Below, piece after piece: positions 53,274 through 60,137 of a stretch of 60,137 bases of DNA. How positions within the stretch are numbered: the stretch's first letter is position 1; every line of letters starts with the position of its first letter. Source of the stretch: Hyphomicrobiales bacterium (GTDB lineage Bacteria; Pseudomonadota; Alphaproteobacteria; Rhizobiales; Xanthobacteraceae); assembly GCA_003140315.1 (NCBI GenBank), contig PLJS01000089.1:11463-71599 (forward strand), written 5' to 3'. A model generated the notes under the pieces. That model ran no database searches, had not been told where the DNA came from, and saw only the letters and a program-made list of their open reading frames with translations. A program made the position numbers and the translations under genes.

Positions 53274-53579
53274 TCACCCCTTCCCGCCAGTTTCAAAGCT
53301 CACGATCGCGCGTGTCTCGACATAGGGCCTGAAACGTTCTTTCACGAAGCGCTCGTGCTCTTCCGAGTTCAGGTAGCTCAGCAGCTCGGCTTCGGCGTCG
53401 AACTCAACCACAAACGCGTATTCGAACATCTGGTCTCGCTTGCTGATGTTCTTTCCGTCGGCCCAGTTCCGCATGGCCGGAAAGCGCTTCGGAAAGGTCC
53501 GCATCTCGGCAAGAATGCTATCGCGCGTATCGTCGGAGATGCCCGGCTTGAAGCGAAACGCCACGAGGTGCTTGATCAT
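53274..53579 (-). CDS. Dabb (stress-responsive A/B barrel) domain protein
   Basis: 101 residues from ATG 53579: 'IKHLVAFRFKPGISDDTRDSILAEMRTFPKRFPAMRNWADGKNIS', then 'FEYAFVVEFDAEAELLSYLNSEEHERFVKERF' with the conserved His. Dabb proteins are dimeric alpha/beta barrels, several of which are small cyclases or isomerases in catabolic operons. It begins 11 bases after the flavoprotein gene and ends three bases before the FAH gene. Confidence 0.9.
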   Translation of the reverse strand: MIKHLVAFRFKPGISDDTRDSILAEMRTFPKRFPAMRNWADGKNISKRDQMFEYAFVVEFDAEAELLSYLNSEEHERFVKERFRPYVETRAIVSFETGGKG

Positions 53580-53590
53580 GATCTGTCTCG

Positions 53591-55102
53591 CTATGCGGTC
53601 CTGGTGAGCATTTCGGACGACGCGGCGTTGCGTTCCCGCATCGCTTGGCCACGCCCTGCCGATGTTCGAAGCGTTCGTGCGGCCCAGCGGCCCGCGATCC
53701 TGCCGCTGAACACAGACCCGCCCGCCATCAATCCTTCGAGTGGACGGCTGCCGGCGAGGTGTCCGCCGCCCATGCCGGCGAGCTCGCCTGCCGCGAAGAG
53801 GCCGTGAATCGGTGCGCCCGAGCGGTCGAGCACACGGCATCGCAGATCAGTCGCGACACCGCCCAATGTCTTGCGCACAAGCGGAAACAGTTGAATCGCG
53901 CACCACGGACCGTCGCTGAGCGGCCTGAGACCGACAAGGTCGCGGTCGGTGAGCGGATCGCGCGCGGCGCCGGACGACAGCAGGCTGTTCCAATCCGCGA
54001 TCGTCTTCTCGAGCGTGCGCGCGTCGACGCCGATCTTCCCGGCAAGGCCGTGCAGGCTCTCTGCCTTCGACACAAACGGCGAGTGTGAGAAGAACCGCGC
54101 GACGGTTTCGGCCGGAGAGTCCGAGCCCGGCTCGATATAGTGGTCGAAGATCTCGACCTCTGGCAGGGTGGCTTCTGGCAGGACGATCCAGCAGGTCTGT
54201 CCATCCTGCCGCATGAGCTTCCCGGTCGCGGACAGGCCGGTGATGTGCAGGTCCTCGTCGTGAAATCGCTCTCCGGACCGGTTGACCCAGACGCACGACC
54301 GAACGCGCCTCACCACCACGCCGCGTTTCCCGGAGGGATCGCGATAGTCCGGGGTGCCGTTCGCATAGGTATAAACATTTCCCATCGAGGACAGACATGC
54401 GCCATGACGGGCCGCGATGGTGTGCAGGTTGCCTTGCGAGTCGGGATTTCCTCCCGCTAGAAGCCGCGCAGCGTTGCGGAGCTGAGGGCTTGCAGCACGG
54501 CTCATGTCGAGGTTGCCGGCGAATCCGCCCGTCGCGAGTATGACGGCTCGCGCGCGCAGTTTGGCGCGCTGTCCCGATGCAGTCTTGATGCGCACGCCGC
54601 AGATGCGTTCGCCGTCACGAAGCAGGTCGGTCACCGTCAGCCCGAAGTGCCAGCACTGCTCCAGTCCCCGTTCGGCGAACTTCTTCCGTGCCATCTCCAT
54701 GACACGAGCACCGCCACCGGCCGGACGATGCCAGCGCGCAACCGAGTCGCCTTCGAAATGGAGGAGCCCGTCGAAATCCACACCGAGCTGCCGATACCAG
54801 CCATAAACGTCAGCGACCGCGCGCCGGTAATAGAAACGCGCCCAGGTTCTGTCGGCGTCGTTGCCGTTCGCCATCAGATCGTCGACGGCGCGCGGCATGC
54901 CGTCCGACAGTCCGCTCTCCAACTGCAATGGAGATCCCGCGATCGAGCATCCGACACCGCCACGCCGCGCCGTGCCGCCGAAGCGGTCCGCCTTGTCGAT
55001 GCCCATGAATTCGACGTCGCCGGCCGCAAGCTCCAGCGCCGCGGCGGCGCCGGCGATGCCCGCACCCACCACGATCACATCGGTATGCTCGCGGCGTCGC
55101 AT
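53591..55102 (-). CDS. FAD-dependent dehydrogenase (fumarate reductase/3-ketosteroid dehydrogenase-like)
   Basis: 503 residues from ATG 55102. FAD-binding 'TDVIVVGAGIAGAAAALELA' at the start, 'GIDKADRFGGTARRGGVGCSI', 'ILATGGFAGNLDMSRAA', and the C-terminal 'GLFAAGELAGMGGGHLAGSRPLEGLMAGGSVFSGRIAG' typical of the fumarate reductase/KstD flavoprotein family. It could insert a double bond next to a carbonyl of a ring compound or aromatise a cyclohexenone-type product. No signal peptide. It lies directly after the ABC permease gene in the ring-oxygenase operon, which suggests action on the imported substrate. Confidence 0.9.
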   Translation of the reverse strand: MRRREHTDVIVVGAGIAGAAAALELAAGDVEFMGIDKADRFGGTARRGGVGCSIAGSPLQLESGLSDGMPRAVDDLMANGNDADRTWARFYYRRAVADVYGWYRQLGVDFDGLLHFEGDSVARWHRPAGGGARVMEMARKKFAERGLEQCWHFGLTVTDLLRDGERICGVRIKTASGQRAKLRARAVILATGGFAGNLDMSRAASPQLRNAARLLAGGNPDSQGNLHTIAARHGACLSSMGNVYTYANGTPDYRDPSGKRGVVVRRVRSCVWVNRSGERFHDEDLHITGLSATGKLMRQDGQTCWIVLPEATLPEVEIFDHYIEPGSDSPAETVARFFSHSPFVSKAESLHGLAGKIGVDARTLEKTIADWNSLLSSGAARDPLTDRDLVGLRPLSDGPWCAIQLFPLVRKTLGGVATDLRCRVLDRSGAPIHGLFAAGELAGMGGGHLAGSRPLEGLMAGGSVFSGRIAGRWAARTLRTSAGRGQAMRERNAASSEMLTRTA

Positions 55103-55119
55103 GCGCGCGTCTTTCCGAT

Positions 55120-55974
55120 CTATCCTTGAAAGTCGCGGCGCCAGCGGAACCAATGCCGCTCGACCTTGGTCAGCAGCACGTCGAGGACCGCAAGCACGAT
55201 AACAAGCAACAGCGTCCAGACGATGATTCCCGCAATGTCGAAGGTCTGATTCATCGTGTACATCGCGGATCCGATGCCGCTGTCGGCGCTCATCGCTTCC
55301 GCGAACACGACGAAGCGGCCGCCGAAGCTCAGCCCGACTTTCAGTCCCGAGAACACAAAGGGCGTGGCGCCGGGCAGCACAATCAGCCGCAGCAGGCGGA
55401 ATTTGTTCGGTCCGAGCGAGAGGACCATCTGATAGAGCTCGTATGAAATCGAGCGCACGCCGTCATACGTGTTGATCGTGACGATGGGCGCCATCAGCAC
55501 GAACATCAGGAACCAGATGCGAAGCTCGGTCGAGCGAAACCAGATGATCGCGAGCAGGACCCAGGTCAGCGCCGGAACGCCGGTGATGAAGCGCACTACG
55601 GGCATGAAGGTCGCATTCAGGCGCTTGGACATCGCGAGCGCGACGCCGAAACAAATGCCGACAAGCCCGGAGACGACGAAGCCACCTATGATCCGAAGCG
55701 TCGTATTGAATATGTCGACGTATGTGTTTCTTGAGCGCAGGATCGCCGCGAACTTATCGACGACCGTCTCGAGCGTCGGAAAGACATATCCGGGAACGAG
55801 GAGCGGGACGGCGAACTGCCAGAACAGCAGCAGGGCCAGAAGCAGTAGCAGGACATTGGTGTGGCGGCCGACGCTCCAGCGCGCTTCCGCGGGCGCTGTC
55901 TCGGGCGTAGCCTCCTGCGCGGCCACCGGCGGCGGCTCGATCGCGGCAGCGGGCTCGGCCGGCGGGGCCTTCAT
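55120..55974 (-). CDS. ABC transporter permease (SsuC/TauC-like)
   Basis: 284 residues with an Ala/Pro-rich cytoplasmic N-terminus and about six helices starting 'VLLLLLALLLFWQFAVPLLV'. The transmembrane core has 'VSGLVGICFGVALAM', 'TWVLLAIIWFRSTELRIWFLMFVLMAPIVTINTYDGVRSI' and 'LRLIVLPGATPFVFSGLKVGLSFGGRFVVFAEAM', the pattern of nitrate/sulfonate/taurine-type permeases. It overlaps the ATPase gene by four bases and belongs with the NMT1-type receptor. Confidence 0.91.
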   Translation of the reverse strand: MKAPPAEPAAAIEPPPVAAQEATPETAPAEARWSVGRHTNVLLLLLALLLFWQFAVPLLVPGYVFPTLETVVDKFAAILRSRNTYVDIFNTTLRIIGGFVVSGLVGICFGVALAMSKRLNATFMPVVRFITGVPALTWVLLAIIWFRSTELRIWFLMFVLMAPIVTINTYDGVRSISYELYQMVLSLGPNKFRLLRLIVLPGATPFVFSGLKVGLSFGGRFVVFAEAMSADSGIGSAMYTMNQTFDIAGIIVWTLLLVIVLAVLDVLLTKVERHWFRWRRDFQG

Positions 55975-56732
55975 GCCGTGTACTCCGACTGCTTCTCGAT
56001 CAGGTCAAATATTTCGTCGCGCAACGCGGGGTAAACCTTGCGCTCACCCGGACCCGGAGCCTTCAACTCGAACTCCTTGATGATCTCGGCCGGCTTGCCC
56101 AACACCAGCACCCGGTGCCCCGTCGCGAGCGCTTCCGCGATATTGTGAGTCACCATGATCACCGCAGTATTCGTCTCCGCGATGATCTTCAGACAGTCCT
56201 GCCGCAACTGCTGCGCCGTGACCTCGTCGAGGTGCCCGAATGCCTCGTCGAGGATCAGCACTTCCGGCTGCAGCACGAATGCGCGGCAGATCGAGACGCG
56301 CTGGCGCATCCCGCCCGACAGTTCGTGCGGATAGTGGCCGCCCCAGGTCTCAAGCCCGACGCGCTCGAGCCAAGGCCTCGCGGCATCGTGCCGCTGACGT
56401 TTCGACACGCCTGCCGCCTCAAGGCCGAGCGCGGCGTTGTCGACGACTGTGCGCCACGGCAGCAGCCGGTCGGTCTGGAACACCGCCGCAACCGGCCGGT
56501 GATGACCGCTATTCGGCTTGCTGTCGATCGTGATCGATCCGCGGCTCGGCGTCTCCAGACCGAGCATCATGTTGACGAGGGTCGACTTGCCGCAACCGCT
56601 CTTGCCGACGATGCAAAGCACCTCACCCGGGTAGACGGAGAACGAGACGCGCCGCACCGCGACGCGTTTCGGCTTGCCGCCTGTCCCGCCGAAGTCCTTG
56701 CCGACATCGGTGAGTTTGATTGCCGGCTTCAT
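55971..56732 (-). CDS. ABC transporter ATPase (SsuB/TauB-like)
   Basis: 253 residues: Walker A 'CIVGKSGCGKSTLVNMMLG', signature 'ELSGGMRQRVSICRAFV', Walker B 'VLILDEAFGHLDEVTAQQL', switch 'VMVTHNIAEALATGHRVLVL'. Within Walker B the usual 'DEPF' is 'DEAF', a change seen occasionally in this subfamily. It is ten bases downstream of the receptor gene. Confidence 0.92.
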   Translation of the reverse strand: MKPAIKLTDVGKDFGGTGGKPKRVAVRRVSFSVYPGEVLCIVGKSGCGKSTLVNMMLGLETPSRGSITIDSKPNSGHHRPVAAVFQTDRLLPWRTVVDNAALGLEAAGVSKRQRHDAARPWLERVGLETWGGHYPHELSGGMRQRVSICRAFVLQPEVLILDEAFGHLDEVTAQQLRQDCLKIIAETNTAVIMVTHNIAEALATGHRVLVLGKPAEIIKEFELKAPGPGERKVYPALRDEIFDLIEKQSEYTA

Positions 56733-56742
56733 GCCCGAGACC

Positions 56743-57789
56743 TCAACCCCGGTGCACGAATGTCTTCCGGTCCGGAAGCTTGTCGAGCAAGTTCGAGTCC
56801 TTGTACTTCTCGAGCTCCTTGAAGATGTCGTCTTCCTGCTCGGCGGCGGGGATCGCCGTCCATACGGTCTTCAGGCCGCCCAGAATACCCGTGAGATACA
56901 TCGCGGCGGCAATCGGGGGCCGCATTTCGGCGCCGCCCTGATCCTTCGACGAGCTGAGAATCTTCACGGCTTCGGGCGCGTTGGCCCTGAAGAAATCGGC
57001 CATGTCTCGATAGCTCGCCACGATGTTCGGAATGACGGCCTTGTTCGCCTCGACCCAGTCCGTACGAATCGCGAGGTATTGATACAGCGCCTTTGCGCCG
57101 AACGCCCGGGCGCGCTCCAGATCGCAATCGAACGGGATGTGGAATTTGTCCGGCGCATCTTGCACCACCTGAAGACCCTGCTCGAACAGCATCGGCGACG
57201 CGTCGACGTCGCCGCGCTGCAGCCGCGGGATCGTCTGCAGCAATCCCATGTTGACGACCTGACAGTCCTTTTCGAGATCGATGCCGGCCGTCTTCGCGAT
57301 CTCGACCAGACCGACATACATGTAGCCCGCGCGATCCATCCCGATCTTCTTTCCTTTCAGATCGGCAATGCTCTTGATGCCGCTCTCGGTGCTCGCGACC
57401 ATCGGGTACGGATAACGCAGGGTCGCAGCGACCAACGTGATCGGCACGCCTCGCGATGCAAGGCGCCCCATAATGTAGACGCCGCCGACGTGCCAGGCAT
57501 CGAATCCGCCGCTGACGAAGTCGTTATAATAGGCCTCGGTCGACGTGCGCACGACGACGTCGAGATCCCATCCGTGCTTCTTGTCGAAGCCGAGCTTCTT
57601 GATGATGGTCGCGCCTTGGCTGCTGATCGAGGACAGGGAAAAGCTGACGCCAGCGAGCTTTGGCGTCGCCTGCCCGAAGGACAGTCCCGGAACGCCAAGG
57701 GTGCCCGCCATCAGCGCAGCCGAGCCCTGCAAGGCGCCGCGCCGCGAGATCGCGTTCATTCCCGGCAATTTCGATTCACCTTGTGACAT
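56743..57789 (-). CDS. NMT1/SsuA-like ABC transporter receptor
   Basis: 348 residues from ATG 57789 with an excellent ribosome site (GGGGAGGAGAG). A twin-Arg signal ('SRRGALQGSAALMAGTLGVPG') precedes the mature domain: 'STEAYYNDFVSGGFDAWHVGGVYIMGRLASRGVPITLVAATL' and 'SIADLKGKKIGMDRAGYMYVGLVEIAKTAGIDLEKDCQVV' match NMT1/THI5-like receptors for sulfonates, pyrimidines and aromatic acids. The gene lies between the oxygenase genes and the transporter genes, so its ligand is probably the oxygenase substrate. Confidence 0.9.
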   Translation of the reverse strand: MSQGESKLPGMNAISRRGALQGSAALMAGTLGVPGLSFGQATPKLAGVSFSLSSISSQGATIIKKLGFDKKHGWDLDVVVRTSTEAYYNDFVSGGFDAWHVGGVYIMGRLASRGVPITLVAATLRYPYPMVASTESGIKSIADLKGKKIGMDRAGYMYVGLVEIAKTAGIDLEKDCQVVNMGLLQTIPRLQRGDVDASPMLFEQGLQVVQDAPDKFHIPFDCDLERARAFGAKALYQYLAIRTDWVEANKAVIPNIVASYRDMADFFRANAPEAVKILSSSKDQGGAEMRPPIAAAMYLTGILGGLKTVWTAIPAAEQEDDIFKELEKYKDSNLLDKLPDRKTFVHRG

Positions 57790-57851
57790 TCTCTCCTCCC
57801 CGGAGTTCCCGTCTTATTGTCTTTGTCACGTGACCTGTGCCGCACTCGCCG

Positions 57852-58454
57852 TCACAGACAATTCACGTCGATCATCGACGGGATGTAGTCGTTCTTGAGC
57901 ACCACTTTCTTGCGCGCGATGAGCCACTTCCCCGAAACGGACGCAAGCTCGTATTCGGCGCTGCCGAAGAAGGCATAGGTCTGGCGTTGCCGGATATAGA
58001 GCGCGTGCGTCACCCAGGACGAACGCAGCTGCATCCGGTCCTGCGACGGAGCGCCGATGAACCGGATGTTCGCCACGATGTGACAGGTGCGCGGCACCGG
58101 ACTGGAGGCCGGCGACCAGCGCGAGGTCAGTCGCGAGACGCGTTCCGCGAGGCCGGCGCGGTTGGAGTAGTAGATGTGCGAGAGCTCTTCGTCGTGGCTC
58201 GTCGTCAGCGTCCCGTCCATCCTCCAAGTCGGCACCCAGTACTCGCACTTCTCGGTGTACAGCGCGAGCCAATCGTCCCAGCGGCGTTCGTCAAGGTACA
58301 TTGCCTCGCTTTCGATCAGGTCGCGGCCGGCATCGAGCAAATCGCGCAGCGCCTCTGGGCTCGACTTGCGCGCGGGAAGCGACGGTGCGCCGCGACTTTG
58401 CGCGGAACGGGCCGCGGGCGGAGTCGGGCGGGATTTCTTCTTCACGGCCGGCAT
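57852..58454 (-). CDS. Ring-hydroxylating dioxygenase beta subunit
   Basis: 200 residues from ATG 58454, whose A is shared with the alpha-subunit stop (TGATG). After a Lys/Pro/Ser-rich leader of ~40 residues the NTF2-like beta fold appears: 'LIESEAMYLDERRWDDWLALYTEKCEYWVPTW', 'DEELSHIYYSNRAGLAERVSRL', 'HIVANIRFIG' and 'YELASVSGKWLIARKKVVLKND'. It is structural, forming an alpha3beta3 enzyme with the product of the overlapping alpha gene. Confidence 0.91.
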   Translation of the reverse strand: MPAVKKKSRPTPPAARSAQSRGAPSLPARKSSPEALRDLLDAGRDLIESEAMYLDERRWDDWLALYTEKCEYWVPTWRMDGTLTTSHDEELSHIYYSNRAGLAERVSRLTSRWSPASSPVPRTCHIVANIRFIGAPSQDRMQLRSSWVTHALYIRQRQTYAFFGSAEYELASVSGKWLIARKKVVLKNDYIPSMIDVNCL

Positions 58455-59839
58455 CAGGGATACGCCCTCTCGCCGCGCAGGCCCGTATCCATCAGCCGCT
58501 GCCACTCGCGATATGGTTCGTGCAGCATGACCTCGGGTCCGGCCTTGAACGTCCCCATCCAATTCTGCAGCGGCCGCGCGCTGATCTCGTTGGTCCAGTC
58601 ATTTCCGCCAGGCTTCAGCTCGTTCATCCCGCGCGCGTATCCTTGCAACCACGGCGGGCCGCCGGCGTTGGTGAGGCCGTCCTGGCAGCGCTCGTACATC
58701 AGCGAGTCGTCCGGGGTCGCTAGTCCGCTCGCATTGAAGAAGTCTTCAAACTCCCTGAGCCGGAGCGCGCGCTGCGCTCTGCTTTCGCCGATCGCGCCGA
58801 GGCAATACGACGTCATCTCGGTCAGGTCGACCGATATGGGCCGCGCGACGCGCAGGATCAGCGCGTAGTTCTGCGACAGATTCATGTTCGGAAATATCGT
58901 CGCGTTGAAGCTGCGCGCCGTGGTCCAGTCGGCCTTGGTTTTGCCGACCCGGGCGCGAAGCTGATCCAGTTGCGAGTAGATCGGGCGGATCGTCGGGTCT
59001 TCGTTTTCAAGCGTCAGCACGCCGTGGCCATGCGGGAACGTGAACGTGCTGGTCTTGATCCCCATGTTGCCCGCGACGTTCGACTTGCGAACTTCCTGAT
59101 TGCCCCCGCCCCTGCGCCGGTCGCTCTGGATATTGAGGAAGCTGAGGTGCGTCGTGGTGAGATGGTAGGTGTCCATCCCATTCTCGAGCTGCAGCTTCCA
59201 GTTTCCGCGGAACGTGTAGAGCGCGCGGCCGGGAATCGGCTCCATGCCGTGCGGACCCTGATCCATCACGAGGTCGACAAAGAACTTCGTGTCGCCGAGA
59301 AAATCCTCGAGCAGCGGGACGTCTGGCGAGATGCTGCCGAACACGAGTCCCTTGTAGCTTGCGACCGCGCCGAGCGGCTTCAGATTGTGGTCTTCGCTCT
59401 CGAAGCCCTTCGGATAGTCACCCGCGGCATGATCCTTGATGCTAACATTGGCTCCGGTCGAGTCGTAGGACCACGCGTGATAGGGACAGACGTGCACCCG
59501 CGCCATGCCCTGCTCGACGTTGCAAAGCATCGCGCCCTTGTGGCGGCACACGTTGAAGAAAGCGCGGATCTGCTTGTCGCCGCCGCGCGTCACCAGCACC
59601 GGCGTCCGGGCGATATGGCCGGTGAAGAAATCGTGCGGCTTCGGGATCTGGCTTTCGAAACCGAGGAAGTTCCAGGTGCGGCCGAAGACGTACGCCAGCT
59701 CCCGTTCGAACAAATCCCTGTCGATGAACACATCGCGATGGACCTGAAAAATACCGTCGTTGGGCCGGTCATCGATGTAGCGCATCATCGCCTGAGGATC
59801 GACGCCGATGCCGCGCGGAAGAGCCTGCGTGATATTCAT
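58454..59839 (-). CDS. Rieske ring-hydroxylating dioxygenase alpha subunit
   Basis: 461 residues. Rieske [2Fe-2S] ligands Cys98-x-His100 and Cys118-x2-His121 lie in 'FFNVCRHKGAMLC' and 'VHVCPYHAW'; the mononuclear iron site has Asn220, Asp223, His226 and His231 in 'WKLQLENGMDTYHLTTTH'. The N-terminal 'DGIFQVHRDVFIDRDLFERELAYVFGRTWNFLGFES' is usual for this family. It incorporates oxygen into an aromatic ring, but substrate type (salicylate/anthranilate/toluate-like) cannot be fixed here. First gene of a ten-gene operon. No ferredoxin or reductase gene adjoins it. Confidence 0.93.
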   Translation of the reverse strand: MNITQALPRGIGVDPQAMMRYIDDRPNDGIFQVHRDVFIDRDLFERELAYVFGRTWNFLGFESQIPKPHDFFTGHIARTPVLVTRGGDKQIRAFFNVCRHKGAMLCNVEQGMARVHVCPYHAWSYDSTGANVSIKDHAAGDYPKGFESEDHNLKPLGAVASYKGLVFGSISPDVPLLEDFLGDTKFFVDLVMDQGPHGMEPIPGRALYTFRGNWKLQLENGMDTYHLTTTHLSFLNIQSDRRRGGGNQEVRKSNVAGNMGIKTSTFTFPHGHGVLTLENEDPTIRPIYSQLDQLRARVGKTKADWTTARSFNATIFPNMNLSQNYALILRVARPISVDLTEMTSYCLGAIGESRAQRALRLREFEDFFNASGLATPDDSLMYERCQDGLTNAGGPPWLQGYARGMNELKPGGNDWTNEISARPLQNWMGTFKAGPEVMLHEPYREWQRLMDTGLRGERAYP

Positions 59840-60137
59840 GGTCTCTATCCTGAACCAGCTTTCTTGGCCTTCTTCAAACAGAACACGCTGCCGAGATTAG
59901 GCAGCCGGCTGGGCGATGTCTGTCCCCCTGCGAGGGGGACAAGCTCTGCGTTCGCCGCGGATCACCACGACTTTTGCCGAACGCGGATTGATCCAAGGTT
60001 GATGAGGGCAGATCTCTAATCTTACTGCGTCATGAACATCTTCCGCTCGGGCGTCTTTGGGTTTGAGCGGCGCAGCAGGGGCACCGCGACAGAGTCCTGA
60101 CCATTGCAACGATTAATCGTCGGCGCATGGTTGCGAC
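59840..60137. other. Upstream region of the oxygenase operon
   Basis: No gene recognised. This stretch should hold the promoter of the leftward operon. It contains the perfect hairpin at 59921-59941. GCATGGTTGCGAC at the right edge might begin another feature beyond the window. Confidence 0.4.
59921..59941. repeat. Perfect 9-bp stem hairpin before the oxygenase operon
   Basis: TGTCCCCCT and AGGGGGACA pair exactly around a GCG loop, about 80 bases before the alpha-subunit start. Read leftward it lies in the 5' untranslated or operator region, so it could be a regulator site or an mRNA structure; it could also end a gene coming from the right. Confidence 0.5.

Noticed and set aside
58970-60019. 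349-codon plus-strand ORF
   Set aside because: Antisense to the Rieske alpha gene, which has complete metal-binding motifs.
1-60137. tRNA, rRNA, insertion sequences, integrase, CRISPR
   Set aside because: None could be recognised by eye in either strand; no transposase or integrase motifs were seen despite the deletion scars.

Overview
The window looks like an accessory, catabolism-rich stretch of an alphaproteobacterial chromosome or large replicon. It most resembles Hyphomicrobiales of the Bradyrhizobium/Rhodopseudomonas type. The reasons are the high G+C with strong third-position G/C bias, frequent GTG starts, ATGA/GTGA stop-start overlaps, AqpS-type arsenic genes, many ABC and Bug-type solute receptors, and a degenerate palindromic repeat of the kind common in that group. 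This assignment is an inference from gene content; no rRNA or tRNA gene was seen.

Layout. 0-1 kb: end of a heavy-metal cluster (FixH/YtkA-like protein and a small Cys/Met-rich exported protein). 1.1-2.9 kb: class-I amidotransferase hydrolase plus an epimerase. 3.1-7.9 kb: two divergent arsenic operons, arsR-arsC-aqpS leftward and arsR-FAD enzyme-MFS rightward, around a shared promoter region with two palindromes; the MFS gene is internally deleted and a GNAT gene is frameshifted. 8.0-12.8 kb: an AapJ remnant, then gamma-glutamyltransferase, DUF1028 protein and a peptide-type solute receptor. 13.0-15.0 kb: DoxX, a LysR gene with a one-base lesion and a chimeric FdsD-like ORF. 15.0-18.8 kb: a 1263-residue TIR-TM-WD40-repeat protein.

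19.6-29.25 kb: one long leftward operon for uptake and CoA-dependent breakdown of an organic acid (LivF, LivG, fused LivHM, acyl-CoA ligase, thiolase, DUF35 partner, receptor, enoyl-CoA hydratase), headed by an unusual hotdog-thioesterase/TetR fusion. 30.2-33.9 kb: a rightward operon of Bug receptor, GAF protein, second Bug receptor and M19 dipeptidase. 33.9-34.3 kb: fossil of a reductase with a plant-type 2Fe-2S domain.

34.8-50.4 kb: a PotABCD-like transporter and heterotetrameric sarcosine oxidase genes (soxB-D-A-G) run leftward. A proline-racemase-family gene with an altered catalytic Cys position, a GlxA-family regulator and hyuAB run beside them. Together they suggest use of an N-methylated amino acid, possibly N-methylhydantoin to sarcosine to glycine.

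51.0-59.8 kb: a ten-gene leftward operon with Rieske oxygenase alpha and beta, an SsuABC/TauABC-like transporter, flavoprotein dehydrogenase, Dabb protein, FAH-family hydrolase, SnoaL-like protein and SDR. It looks like a complete uptake-and-ring-attack module lacking its own electron-transfer proteins.

The first 35 kb carries many broken genes (nonsense, single-base lesions, internal deletion, truncation, chimera, fossil), whereas the large catabolic operons are intact.
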